Shown: piece by piece, positions 44,399 to 53,321 of the stretch | How positions within the stretch are numbered: the stretch's first letter is position 1 | Layout: every line of letters begins with the position of its first letter | Assembly (NCBI GenBank): GCA_964621445.1 | Contig: CAZUNO010000002.1 | Location: 1 to 64,000, forward strand | DNA from: CAZUNO01 sp964621445 [NCBI: Candidatus Hadarchaeota archaeon] | GTDB taxonomy: Archaea; CAYQAE01; CAYVLA01 | Direction of reading: 5' to 3' | DNA length: 64,000 nucleotides | Notes under the pieces: generated by a model | What the model saw: the letters and a program-made list of their open reading frames with translations, nothing else | The model's database searches: none | What the model was told of the DNA's origin: nothing | Made by a program: the position numbers and the translations under genes

Positions 44399-46291
44399 AT
44401 GGATATGATATTTCTCATTGAGGCCGGAATCCATTTTGCATCTGCCTCGTCTATTTTGTGGCTGCTTCCGTTCATTGTCCTCGCCCTTCATGATGCTTCC
44501 GCTGGTGTTCCATGGAACTCGATAAGTAAATGGAAAATAAGATTGACCGGAAATCCAACAGCTAGCGAGCAGTATGCTGCCATTGAGCTACAGCGCTTTC
44601 TGAATGAAGCAGGCCAGGTAAAGCTCCAAATACAAAATGAGCTCTCGGAGAAGGGCCCTGCCATATTCATAGGGCCTGATGCCGTATCCATGGCTGAAGA
44701 TATGGAGTTCAATATGGAGGATTTGGGCCCTGAGGATTTTCAGATCTCGGTTGATGAGACCGGGATCTTCATTGCTGGGGGCAGGCCCCGTGGCACGCTA
44801 TATGGAGTATATGCCTTTCTTGAGGATGCGCTTGGAATCCGTTTTCTTACCCCGGACCACACCTTTATTCCCCATATGGATAATCAAAAAGCGATTCCCC
44901 ATATGGATAAAAAGTTCTCACCGCCTTTCTCCTTCCGATGGAGCAGATTTGGCGAAATCCTGGAAGACCACCTCTTCGCTACCAGAATGCGCACCAATAC
45001 CGTTCAGGAAGAGGAAAAGCTTGGAGGCAAAACCCCGGTAAAACTGATTAACCACACATTTGGACAACTAATGCCCTGGTCTGAATACGGGGACGAGCAT
45101 CCCGAATATTACAACGAAATTGATGGTAAGCGGCCTAAAAATATCTGGCATGATCAATATGACCCGGGAGTCCAGCTCTGCACCACGAATCCTGATGTCA
45201 TCCGTATTGTCACGGAAAAGGTATTGCGGAAATTGGAAGAAACCCCTGACCTGGCCAACATCTCAGTTTCCCAAAATGACAACGGCCAATACTGTCAATG
45301 TGACCGATGTCGGGCCATAGATGAGAGAGAGGGATCCCATATGGGGTCCCTTCTGACCTTAGTGAATGTCGTTGCCGACGAGGTGGCAAAACGATATCCC
45401 GGTGTAATGGTGGGCACCCTGGCATATGCCTACTCAAGAAAGCCGCCCAAGAATATCAAGCCCAGACCCAACGTCCAAATCCAGCTCTGCAGTATAGAAT
45501 GCTGCCAAACCCATGCAATTGATGACCCGGACTGCCCCAAGAATCCTCCATTTTGCAAAGACCTAAAGAACTGGGGAAAGATCTGCGATAACGTATATGT
45601 CTGGGACTACGTGACCAACTTCCACAACTACCTTCTCCCCTGTCCAAATCTTCGTACATTGGGTAACAACGTGAGGTTCTTCCACCAGAACGGGGTTAGA
45701 GGATTGCACATGCAAGGGCCGGGGCCGGGAGCAGAGATGGGCGGACTTCGTAATTATATAATTAGCAATTTGATATGGGACCCATCTAAAGATGACGGAG
45801 TTCTTATGGATGAGTTCCTAAGGCTCCATTACGGCAAGGCCGCTGGTTTGGTAATGGATTATATTGATCTCATACACGACGCAGCGGAGGAGAACACCCA
45901 GCACCGTAACTGTTTCGGATCCGCATCAGAACATGGTTTGAACGCTGATCTGGGATGGAAAGGCCTGACTATTTTCCGGAAAGCGATTGATGAGGCGGAT
46001 TCAAGGGCTATCCAGGAAAGGCTGGAAAAGGCGTCCATTGGCTGTCACGCACTTATCGTGGAAAGCGTAGTGAGTCAGGCTTTCCAGAAGATACGAAGTC
46101 GAAAGAAAAATAGGGACAAAACGCCTTTTGTTCTTGATGTTCAAGCCAGGAAGATCCGTCCCTATTTGGGGCCGTTTTTCGATCTTTGTCGAAAGCACGA
46201 TATACCAAAGATGGGTGAATGGGCGACTTTGGACGAAGTTGAAGAGGTTGTCAGGGAGGGGTATAAAATGGAAGAGGGAGAATCATTCTAG
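44399..46291 (+). CDS. DUF4838 protein, GH20-like N-terminal domain
   Basis: A 630-residue protein with a hydrophobic N-terminal segment (SSILWLLPFIVLALHDAS), then a GH20-like N-terminal domain (ASEQYAAIELQRFLNEAG, GIFIAGGRPRGTLYGVYAFLED). The DUF4838 core follows with NISVSQNDNGQYCQCDRC, VGTLAYAYSRKPPKNIKP, NVYVWDYVTNFHNYLLPCP and GGLRNYIISNLIWDPS. DUF4838 occurs widely in glycan-degrading bacteria, but the reaction is unproven. ATG 44399 is preferred over TTG 44390 from the TATA-like box. The paralogue at 50793-53216 shares the core. Confidence 0.82.
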   Translation: MDMIFLIEAGIHFASASSILWLLPFIVLALHDASAGVPWNSISKWKIRLTGNPTASEQYAAIELQRFLNEAGQVKLQIQNELSEKGPAIFIGPDAVSMAEDMEFNMEDLGPEDFQISVDETGIFIAGGRPRGTLYGVYAFLEDALGIRFLTPDHTFIPHMDNQKAIPHMDKKFSPPFSFRWSRFGEILEDHLFATRMRTNTVQEEEKLGGKTPVKLINHTFGQLMPWSEYGDEHPEYYNEIDGKRPKNIWHDQYDPGVQLCTTNPDVIRIVTEKVLRKLEETPDLANISVSQNDNGQYCQCDRCRAIDEREGSHMGSLLTLVNVVADEVAKRYPGVMVGTLAYAYSRKPPKNIKPRPNVQIQLCSIECCQTHAIDDPDCPKNPPFCKDLKNWGKICDNVYVWDYVTNFHNYLLPCPNLRTLGNNVRFFHQNGVRGLHMQGPGPGAEMGGLRNYIISNLIWDPSKDDGVLMDEFLRLHYGKAAGLVMDYIDLIHDAAEENTQHRNCFGSASEHGLNADLGWKGLTIFRKAIDEADSRAIQERLEKASIGCHALIVESVVSQAFQKIRSRKKNRDKTPFVLDVQARKIRPYLGPFFDLCRKHDIPKMGEWATLDEVEEVVREGYKMEEGESF

Positions 46292-46363
46292 ATACCGGGC
46301 TTACTTATCAGGCAAAAAATTGATCCTGCCAATTTATAGCACTAAAGTCCCCTCCACCTAGGT

Positions 46364-46372
46364 AGTTTTATG
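46364..46372 (+). promoter_or_regulatory. TATA-like box for the first PRC-barrel gene
   Basis: The sequence agttttatg is centred about 27 bases before the ATG at 46395, and too close to the GTG at 46380 to serve it. Confidence 0.45.
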
Positions 46373-46394
46373 GAGTTCCGTGAAGTACATACCG

Positions 46395-47129
46395 ATGTTA
46401 AGAGAAATCAGGCCTCTGCTCGGTTTCAGCGTTGAGGCCATGGATGGAGATATCGGGAGTGTAAGAGATTTTCTTTTCCAAGCTAATAATTGGGAGGTGA
46501 GATACCTCGTTGTTGATACGGGGAATTTCCTCTCCGGCCGCAATGTACTCATAATTCCCGAGGCCCTTGGAAAGCCCCAGGAGGATTCAGAGGTGTTCCC
46601 GGTCCAATTGACCAGGGAACAGATAGAGAACAGCCCCGATATGGATTGGGCAGAACCCGTATCCAAAGAGATGGAGGAGAATTTACGGCTCTATTTTGGC
46701 TTAAGGTTCTATTCAATCCCCCGGCAGGCCGAAGTCGCATTATTTCCAAAATCAATATCCGAGCAGGAAGAGGCACAGGAGAAACCGGATAGTGATGAAT
46801 CTAACATTCGGAGTCTGGACGAGGTGGAGGAATATTCCATACATGCCACCGATGGTAAAGTGGGCCATGTTGATGATTTCCTCGTGGATGATGATGCGTG
46901 GATGATCCGATATATGACCGTTGAAACGGGTAATTGGTTATCGGGTAAGACGGTGCTGATCTCCCCTAAATGGATAGATGGGGTAAGTTGGGTGAGGCGA
47001 GAGATCGATGTGGAACTTTCCCGTGAGGCGATTGAAAACAGTCCAGAATATGACCCGTCAAGCCCGGTGGATAGGGAATACGAAGCCAGGCTCCACGAGC
47101 ATTATGGAGTTCCAAAATATTGGTCCTAG
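46395..47129 (+). CDS. tandem PRC-barrel protein
   Basis: A 244-residue soluble protein with two PRC-barrel domains: AMDGDIGSVRDFLFQANNWEV with RYLVVDTGNFLSGRNVLIIP in the first and ATDGKVGHVDDFLVDDDAWMI with RYMTVETGNWLSGKTVLISP in the second. A short charged linker connects them. PRC barrels mediate protein interaction or RNA-processing assembly. ATG 46395 matches the start of the neighbouring paralogue (ML-K/R-EI) and lies about 27 bases after the TATA-like box at 46364. A 65-base block is identical to the downstream paralogue. Confidence 0.8.
   Translation: MLREIRPLLGFSVEAMDGDIGSVRDFLFQANNWEVRYLVVDTGNFLSGRNVLIIPEALGKPQEDSEVFPVQLTREQIENSPDMDWAEPVSKEMEENLRLYFGLRFYSIPRQAEVALFPKSISEQEEAQEKPDSDESNIRSLDEVEEYSIHATDGKVGHVDDFLVDDDAWMIRYMTVETGNWLSGKTVLISPKWIDGVSWVRREIDVELSREAIENSPEYDPSSPVDREYEARLHEHYGVPKYWS
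46617..46681 (+). repeat. 65-base block identical to 47499-47563
   Basis: Inside the first PRC-barrel gene. It encodes EQIENSPDMDWAEPVSKEME and is identical base for base to the same place in the second gene, while flanking coding sequence differs at many positions. Confidence 0.9.
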
Positions 47130-47246
47130 CCTCCAAGAATAGCGGAATGATTTACTGGAACTTCCGCATTGAATCCAGCAAATACATATTTGCCCTGCTC
47201 CTTTGGCCCGACAGGTCACTACATTCCCTTGGCTTCTCCGGATCCA

Positions 47247-47255
47247 TTTTAAGAA
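47247..47255 (+). promoter_or_regulatory. TATA-like box for the second PRC-barrel gene
   Basis: The sequence ttttaagaa is centred about 26 bases before the ATG at 47277. The paralogue therefore has its own promoter. Confidence 0.4.
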
Positions 47256-47276
47256 TAATCCAACATTTAGCAACTG

Positions 47277-48016
47277 ATGTTACAAAAAATCAAAGACCTA
47301 CGTCGATTTACGATTGAGGCAAAGGATGGTGAAATAGGGAGCATTCACGACTTCCTTTTTCAAGAGAATAACTGGTCCGTAAGATATGTGGTTGTGGATC
47401 CTAGAAAATACTTGCCGGGAAGAAAGGTTCTAATTATACCGGAGGCCCTGGGAAAGCCCGGTGTCAACCTTGAGGTCTTTCCGGTCATGTTGACCAATGA
47501 ACAGATAGAGAACAGCCCCGATATGGATTGGGCAGAACCCGTATCCAAAGAGATGGAGGAGAAGCTTCATACTTTTTTCGGTTGGCCGCCGTACTGGATT
47601 CCTGAGGAATCAGGAACCGCCGTTTTCCCCAAATCGGATTCCGGTGATAAGAAGAGAGAGGTTAGGGAGAAACCCGGAGAAGGAGAATCGAATCTCAGAA
47701 GCCTAAACGAAGTCGGTGATTACTCGTTCAACGCGATAGATGGAGATATAGGGGAAGTGAGCGACTTCGTGGTGGATGATGATGACTGGAAAATACGTTA
47801 TATGGTGGTCGACACCAGTGAATGGCTTCCGGGAGGGAGGTTATTATCTCGCCGGACTGGATCGATAGCATCAATTGGGCCGATAACAAGGTAGATGTCG
47901 ATCTAAGCCGTGAAGCGGTGAAGCAAAGCCCAGAATTTGACCCTGAAAAGCCCATAGGCAGAGAATATGAGGTTAAGCTCTACGAGCACTACAGAGAGCC
48001 CAAGTACTGGGTCTAG
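47277..48016 (+). pseudogene. tandem PRC-barrel protein, frameshifted near 47833
   Basis: Paralogue of 46395-47129 with the same two PRC barrels: FTIEAKDGEIGSIHDFLFQ and VVDPRKYLPGRKVLIIP, then FNAIDGDIGEVSDFVVDDDDW with MVVDTSEWLPG. After EWLPG the frame is lost in a G-rich stretch. In another frame it continues as REVIISPDWIDSINWADN up to HYREPKYWV, matching the end of the first gene. One missing base, probably a G, restores a full protein of about 246 residues. It is either a recent lesion or a homopolymer sequencing error. Confidence 0.75.
47499..47563 (+). repeat. 65-base block identical to 46617-46681
   Basis: Second copy of the shared block, in the frameshifted PRC-barrel gene. It lies at the homologous codon positions. 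Confidence 0.9.
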
Positions 48017-48081
48017 ACCCGGGGATCAAAAAAAGTAATGGCGGGAATCCAGTTATCAGCCCAGGCCAGGATGGTAAATCA

Positions 48082-49056
48082 ATGGCCTATTCGAACCTAC
48101 ATATCGAACATATCCAGAAGGTCTTCGATGACGGAAACCACAACGCCTTTACCGACCTCTGTAATTTCAAGGGTGACTACTACCTGACCTTCCGCAGTTG
48201 CCCGGATGGACACGGCGTTAACTCGACCTCAAGGATAATCATAATGTCCAGCAAAGAGGGTGAATCATGGAAGGAATCGTGCAGTTTCAAGGTCAACGAT
48301 CGCGATACACGTGATCCCCACTTCCTTTCCTTCAGGGACCATCTTTTCGTGTATACCGGTTGCTGGCAGGAACCCAAACCGGATGGTCAGCCCGATCTAA
48401 ACGATCAGCTAGGGTTTGCCGTCCATACCTCCGACGGCCGTATATGGAAGGGCCCGACCCTGCTGGAAGGAACCTACGGGCACTACATCTGGCGCGCGGC
48501 CAAATTTCATGGTAAGGCCTATCTTTGTGCCAGGAGAAAGAAAAAATTCGCGCCCTCTTTCCGTAGGGGAGAATCGCCGGAGGAAGTCCAGGCCACCTAT
48601 CTTGAAAGTAATAATGGACTGGTTTGGTCCTTTGGTGGCTATTTCGCCAAAACTATGGGTAACGAGACCGCCTTCCTTTTCGAGGAGGATGGATCCATGC
48701 TGGCCCTGGTTCGGGGCAGAGGAGATTTCCCGGCACGTATCTGCCGTTCGAATCCCCCTTATACCGAATGGACCAGGAAGGAACTTGAACAGAACGTCGG
48801 TGGCCCACTACTTGTCAGATGGGGCAATGAATATCTGGTCGGCGGGCGAAACACCACCGAACCAGGGAACCCAAAAACCACTCTTTATTGGCTGGTGGGA
48901 GAACACCTGGAGGAAGCCTTGGAACTCCCAAGCGCTGGAGACAACTCATATCCTGGATTTGTCTCCCTGGGCAAAGATAGCGCATTAATATCCTATTACT
49001 CGGCCCACGAGAACCGACAACCCTCAATTTATCTTGCCAAGGTTGTGAGGGGATAG
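48082..49056 (+). CDS. sialidase-like beta-propeller
   Basis: A 324-residue protein without a signal peptide. Its blades (YYLTFRSCPDGHGV, RIIIMSSKEGESWKE, GFAVHTSDGRIWKGP, YLCARRKKKFAP, ARICRSNPPYTEW, SALISYYSAHENRQPSIYLAKV) follow the six-bladed sialidase-type plan, with S-x-D-x-G-x-x-W Asp-box-like elements (SKEGESW, TSDGRIW). Sialidase-fold proteins in glycan loci hydrolyse terminal sugars. The usual Arg triad cannot be assigned with confidence. It ends 117 bases before the fourth sulfatase. Confidence 0.62.
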   Translation: MAYSNLHIEHIQKVFDDGNHNAFTDLCNFKGDYYLTFRSCPDGHGVNSTSRIIIMSSKEGESWKESCSFKVNDRDTRDPHFLSFRDHLFVYTGCWQEPKPDGQPDLNDQLGFAVHTSDGRIWKGPTLLEGTYGHYIWRAAKFHGKAYLCARRKKKFAPSFRRGESPEEVQATYLESNNGLVWSFGGYFAKTMGNETAFLFEEDGSMLALVRGRGDFPARICRSNPPYTEWTRKELEQNVGGPLLVRWGNEYLVGGRNTTEPGNPKTTLYWLVGEHLEEALELPSAGDNSYPGFVSLGKDSALISYYSAHENRQPSIYLAKVVRG

Positions 49057-49173
49057 GGAAAGTTTTCTTAGTTTGGTTATGGTTCCCTAATAGGACTAGA
49101 TGGTTTACGTCTTCACCCAAAAATAACTGGGCGAAAACCCAGCTTGCAGGGATTCTAAGGAGGAACCAGCAGG

Positions 49174-50796
49174 ATGAGTAACGATAAAAAAACTAATTTT
49201 CTGTGGATATCATTTGAGGATACCAACCCCTTCTACGGTTGTTACGGTGACCACATCGCCCGCACTCCAAATCTTGATCGTCTTGCAGACGAGGGCTGCA
49301 TATGGACCAACGCATTCTCCACCGCGGGCGTTTGTGCACCCGCCCGCTCGGCCATAATAACCGGAATGTACCCCACCTCCATGGGCACTCATCACATGCG
49401 AACTACACATACCAACGAATTCGCTCCCGAATTACCCACCCCATACTCAGCCGTAGTTCCCCATTACGTAACCTGTTTCACCGAGTACCTGCGTGCAGCC
49501 GGTTACTACTGCACAAATAACGTTAAAACCGATTACCAGTTCGATCCCCCCTTAACGGCCTGGGATGAATTGAGCAAAAACGGACACTGGCGTAATCGTC
49601 CAGATACCGAGCAACCTTTTTTCTCGGTATTCAACCTGGGACGCACCCATGAAAGTGGCATGTGGCCAGAGAAATGCCCCGAAATAGCTTTTGACCCCGA
49701 TAAAATGGAATTGCCACCATATTTCCCGGACACGCCTAAGGTCCGCAGGGCCATGGCCCGAATGTATACCAACATCGAGCAGAACGACCGGGTTCTCGGG
49801 GATCTACTAGAACAACTTGAGGAAGACGGTCTGGCCGAGAATACGATAGTGTTTCACTGGAGCGATCACGGACCTCTGCCACGAGGCAAACGCTGGCCCT
49901 ATGATTCCGGTATCCGCATTCCAATGATAATCCGCTGGCCAGGTAGACTGGAACCCGGAAGCGTGAATGAGAATCTGGTTAGCACCATTGACCTCGGTCC
50001 CACTGTACTATCACTCGCCGAAATCGATATACCCTGGCATATGCAGGGGAAAGCATTTCTGGGATCACAAACCGGACCTAGCCGGGACTACATCTTTGCC
50101 AGCCGCGACCGGTATGACGAGTCCTATGACATGGTACGGGCCGTCCGGGACAAGCGCTTCAAGTACATCCGGAACTACTATCCTAACAAACCATACCTGC
50201 TCTGGATACCATACAGGAACAGGCATCCCATAGTACAGGAAATGTGGCGTTTGCACCTTGAGGACAAGCTAGAAGGAGCACAACGCCTGATGTTTCGGTC
50301 CCGGCCAGTAGAGGAACTCTATGATACACGACAGGATCCTCATGAAATTCATAATCTGGCGGATAACCCTGAATACCAACCGGAACTCAGGAGACTTCGT
50401 GAAGCCCTGGATGCTTGGATAAATGAGGTAGGGGACATGGGAGAAATCCCGGAAGAGGAGATGATACGCCGTTGGTACCCGACTGGGGAAAAACCACGCA
50501 CCGCGCCACCATTATTTATTCCTATCACTAAGGATAACCCAGGGAAGGACCCAGCCCCACGTGGGGGAGAATATCAAGGGCCTTTTCTCATTCAGATCTA
50601 TTGTGCCACGCAGGGGGCCTCTATCGCCTATACATTTGATCAGGATGATAACCCCCATTGGCTGCTCTATACAAAACCAATTCGATTACCAGAGGGCGAG
50701 AACAGGCTGAGAGCTAAAGCAATTCGAATTGGGTACACAGAAAGCACGGAAAGAGCGGCAACCTTTTCCGTATCTAACCACGGATTGCCAGCTTAA
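49174..50796 (+). CDS. sulfatase (Cys-type, formylglycine motif)
   Basis: A 540-residue sulfatase. TNFLWISFEDTNPFYGCYG gives the N-terminal acidic metal residues, and the maturation motif C-A-P-A-R begins at Cys54 followed by SAIITGMYP. VFHWSDHGPLPRGKRWPYDSG carries metal and substrate residues; this version resembles the branch containing heparan N-sulfatase-like enzymes. The last 70 residues (TQGASIAYTFDQDDNPHW) look like an added beta domain of chitobiase/CBM type. AAGGAGG lies upstream of the ATG. Its stop codon overlaps the stop of the convergent DUF4838 gene in the sequence TTAA. Confidence 0.9.
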   Translation: MSNDKKTNFLWISFEDTNPFYGCYGDHIARTPNLDRLADEGCIWTNAFSTAGVCAPARSAIITGMYPTSMGTHHMRTTHTNEFAPELPTPYSAVVPHYVTCFTEYLRAAGYYCTNNVKTDYQFDPPLTAWDELSKNGHWRNRPDTEQPFFSVFNLGRTHESGMWPEKCPEIAFDPDKMELPPYFPDTPKVRRAMARMYTNIEQNDRVLGDLLEQLEEDGLAENTIVFHWSDHGPLPRGKRWPYDSGIRIPMIIRWPGRLEPGSVNENLVSTIDLGPTVLSLAEIDIPWHMQGKAFLGSQTGPSRDYIFASRDRYDESYDMVRAVRDKRFKYIRNYYPNKPYLLWIPYRNRHPIVQEMWRLHLEDKLEGAQRLMFRSRPVEELYDTRQDPHEIHNLADNPEYQPELRRLREALDAWINEVGDMGEIPEEEMIRRWYPTGEKPRTAPPLFIPITKDNPGKDPAPRGGEYQGPFLIQIYCATQGASIAYTFDQDDNPHWLLYTKPIRLPEGENRLRAKAIRIGYTESTERAATFSVSNHGLPA

Positions 50797-53216
50797 AGAT
50801 CCTCGATTATCAGGGGATGAGCTGGGTCAGTGATTAACCACTGGGGCAATCCCTTGTCAAGTGTAATGATCTCATAATTATCGGATTTATGCATCAGTAT
50901 CTTCCAGAACCCCGGTTTGGATTCCCCCCGCGAAATAAGGATATGGGAAGATGACCCATGAACCTTGGGATTTTCCAAGCACCCCATATGCTCCTCATCC
51001 GGGGAAAAGACATCGGCTTTAGCTCCACTCTTGCCAAGAATCAGGTTGAAGCTCTCCGTCCCTTCCGGTACGTGGAAATATAGGGGCAAATCTTCATCAA
51101 GGCACCTCCCATCCAGATCCAAGCCGTGAGGTGGAACATGGAAAGCCATCCAAGCACCGTTAACCCTCATTTTCTCCAAGGCTGCCATACGGTACGGAGC
51201 TCTAAGAAAATAGACCTTGTTTGCCTTTCCCTGGAAGGTAATTGACCTTCCTTCGGCCACCATCCCGGTGTCAATCGATTTGCCCTTTTCATCTGTCAAC
51301 ACGTATTGTATAAATTCGGCCCTTCTATGGAATCTCTCAATTTTGATCTTGACTGCTCCTTCGGACGAGCTGTATAGAAGCAAATCAATTCCACCCCTGC
51401 CCACTGGTACCAGGCAGTCCCTTGGACCTGTCTCACCCCCTATGGGCGGACTCTCCGTCACCGCCAACTCAGGGGGTTGAAAATCGATCTTTCTGGTTAT
51501 CCTACATCCCTCTCGCTGATTTGCAAGAAGCTCATCGATCTCATCCTCATCGAGGGTCAAAGGTGATTGGTAATCTGGCGGCAGGAAGCCGTAATCACGG
51601 AGGTTCCATTGGAGAAGTGACAAAACATGGCCAAAGATATCCAGCCTTTTTTGTTGACTTGCCTTCTTCTCCACGGATAAGGCATCGAGATAGCAGCTCT
51701 CGATCTCTGGATAGAGGGGGGCATATAACTCCTCCAAATGCCTCTCGGTGAGCAGGTATTTTGCACCTGAATTGCGGTTATAGAACCGAGAAAAGGCCCT
51801 ATCGAGGAGACCGAAGAGTCTCTCCACGGATTTCCCTGCTTCATAACCATAGGCCTTCAGGTAATATTCGTGGAGTATCTCCCTCGCATCCTGGTCCGGG
51901 TTCCATAGCAGTCTGGCAATGGTATAGTTACCGGGACCAGAAACGGGCCAGACTGGGTTACCGTAGATATATCCTCCCTTGAAGCCATATTTAGACATAT
52001 TTGAGAAGGTCGACTTCAGAAGCTCCGGTGACGGGGGGCATATTATCCCATTTGGTTGCACCAGGGTCGTCGGCAGATCATAGTAGTAGATATCGAAGCC
52101 GTGTTTTCTTGATAGTTCACTCCAATCTCCCCATATGGATTCGTCCCATCTTTGCTTGACCGAAGGACGATAGAGCCTGAAACCATAGGCAGGGCTATTG
52201 GGGATCACAAAGGCCAAGTTGGATTCAATATCCATTTCCTCGGAAGGCGGGTAACGATAATTCGCATACAGGTAACCCCCCAGCATGTGCTTCGGGAACT
52301 CCTTCTCCACAATCCGGGCCACATCGTTATAGAATTTCAAAACCAAAGGAGTAACCGAAATTTCACCATGGGGGTCAATTTCCTTAAGTGCCCCCGACTC
52401 CGGACTCTCGCTCCATGCCCCACCGTCGGCCGGTGATAGCGAGTACCACCGCCTTTTTGGATCCTCTCGAAATGCCTTGATGATTTTTTCGGCGAAATAT
52501 TGGACCATCTCCTGGTTCGTGGTCTCCAGCTTGTAGTATCGACCTATGGGCGGAACCCGATTTCCATCCCTCATGGCAAACCAGTCTGGGTGTTCATCGT
52601 AAAGAGAGGGAGGAACCGTCCTTATCCAACTATGATTATGCTCGATTGGGCAGACCTGGTGCAATTTCATGCGCTTATCCCATTCGTCCTCCAGAGGGGC
52701 TTTGTCTCTAAACGAAATAACGCGGTAATCAAAGGGTGGATGGTCTTCCCGGTCCATTTCGGGAATCACCAAATCTCCCATTTCCGTATATTCCTCCCCC
52801 ATCTCACCCGGCATTAGCCATCGGACTTCTAGATATTCCTCAATGAATGAATACACTCCATTGGAAGTACCATGATTCACTCCTCCCTTGTCGTTAAGCT
52901 CCCCATCTGGCGTGTCGGGACCTAGAATGAAGAGATTGGAATCGAGAGCTACAATTCTGTAGCCATCAATGGGAATCTCCGAAGGGTCCAGCCCCTCTTC
53001 CCTGGCTGCGGCAGTGTAACCCAAACTGATATACGGATTGGAAGGTGGCTGCTCGGTGGATATAACCTCGGGTAAAGCTCCAGTCACCTTTCCAAAATAA
53101 TTCCTTAGGTCCTTAGCCGCATTCCTTACGGATTCAGGAGCGGTTGGATCCAGGTAAATTGAATAATTGGTCTTTCTGTTCCGGACAATCGGGATTGATC
53201 CTCTTCCGGACTTCAA
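50793..53216 (-). CDS. DUF4838 protein with C-terminal beta domain
   Basis: An 807-residue protein without a signal peptide. A GH20-like N-terminal domain (APESVRNAAKDLRNYFGKV, GVNHGTSNGVYSFIEEYLEV) precedes the DUF4838 core (YSLSPADGGAWSESPES, MLGGYLYANYRYPPSE, GFDIYYYDLPTTLVQP, YTIARLLWNPDQDAREILHEYYLKAYG). A long helical region and a C-terminal beta-rich domain end the protein. The start is TTG 53216; a TATA-like TGTATAATG lies farther upstream (about 53277). It is longer than the paralogue at 44399 by the C-terminal part. Confidence 0.82.
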   Translation of the reverse strand: MKSGRGSIPIVRNRKTNYSIYLDPTAPESVRNAAKDLRNYFGKVTGALPEVISTEQPPSNPYISLGYTAAAREEGLDPSEIPIDGYRIVALDSNLFILGPDTPDGELNDKGGVNHGTSNGVYSFIEEYLEVRWLMPGEMGEEYTEMGDLVIPEMDREDHPPFDYRVISFRDKAPLEDEWDKRMKLHQVCPIEHNHSWIRTVPPSLYDEHPDWFAMRDGNRVPPIGRYYKLETTNQEMVQYFAEKIIKAFREDPKRRWYSLSPADGGAWSESPESGALKEIDPHGEISVTPLVLKFYNDVARIVEKEFPKHMLGGYLYANYRYPPSEEMDIESNLAFVIPNSPAYGFRLYRPSVKQRWDESIWGDWSELSRKHGFDIYYYDLPTTLVQPNGIICPPSPELLKSTFSNMSKYGFKGGYIYGNPVWPVSGPGNYTIARLLWNPDQDAREILHEYYLKAYGYEAGKSVERLFGLLDRAFSRFYNRNSGAKYLLTERHLEELYAPLYPEIESCYLDALSVEKKASQQKRLDIFGHVLSLLQWNLRDYGFLPPDYQSPLTLDEDEIDELLANQREGCRITRKIDFQPPELAVTESPPIGGETGPRDCLVPVGRGGIDLLLYSSSEGAVKIKIERFHRRAEFIQYVLTDEKGKSIDTGMVAEGRSITFQGKANKVYFLRAPYRMAALEKMRVNGAWMAFHVPPHGLDLDGRCLDEDLPLYFHVPEGTESFNLILGKSGAKADVFSPDEEHMGCLENPKVHGSSSHILISRGESKPGFWKILMHKSDNYEIITLDKGLPQWLITDPAHPLIIEDL

Positions 53217-53321
53217 GGTTCACACCTGCGTTAAATGCATGGGGCTGAAATACAAAGACTCCTATTTTCATACATTATACATCGATTAAAATCAAATGGA
53301 GAAAAATCCAGCGGGAATAAG

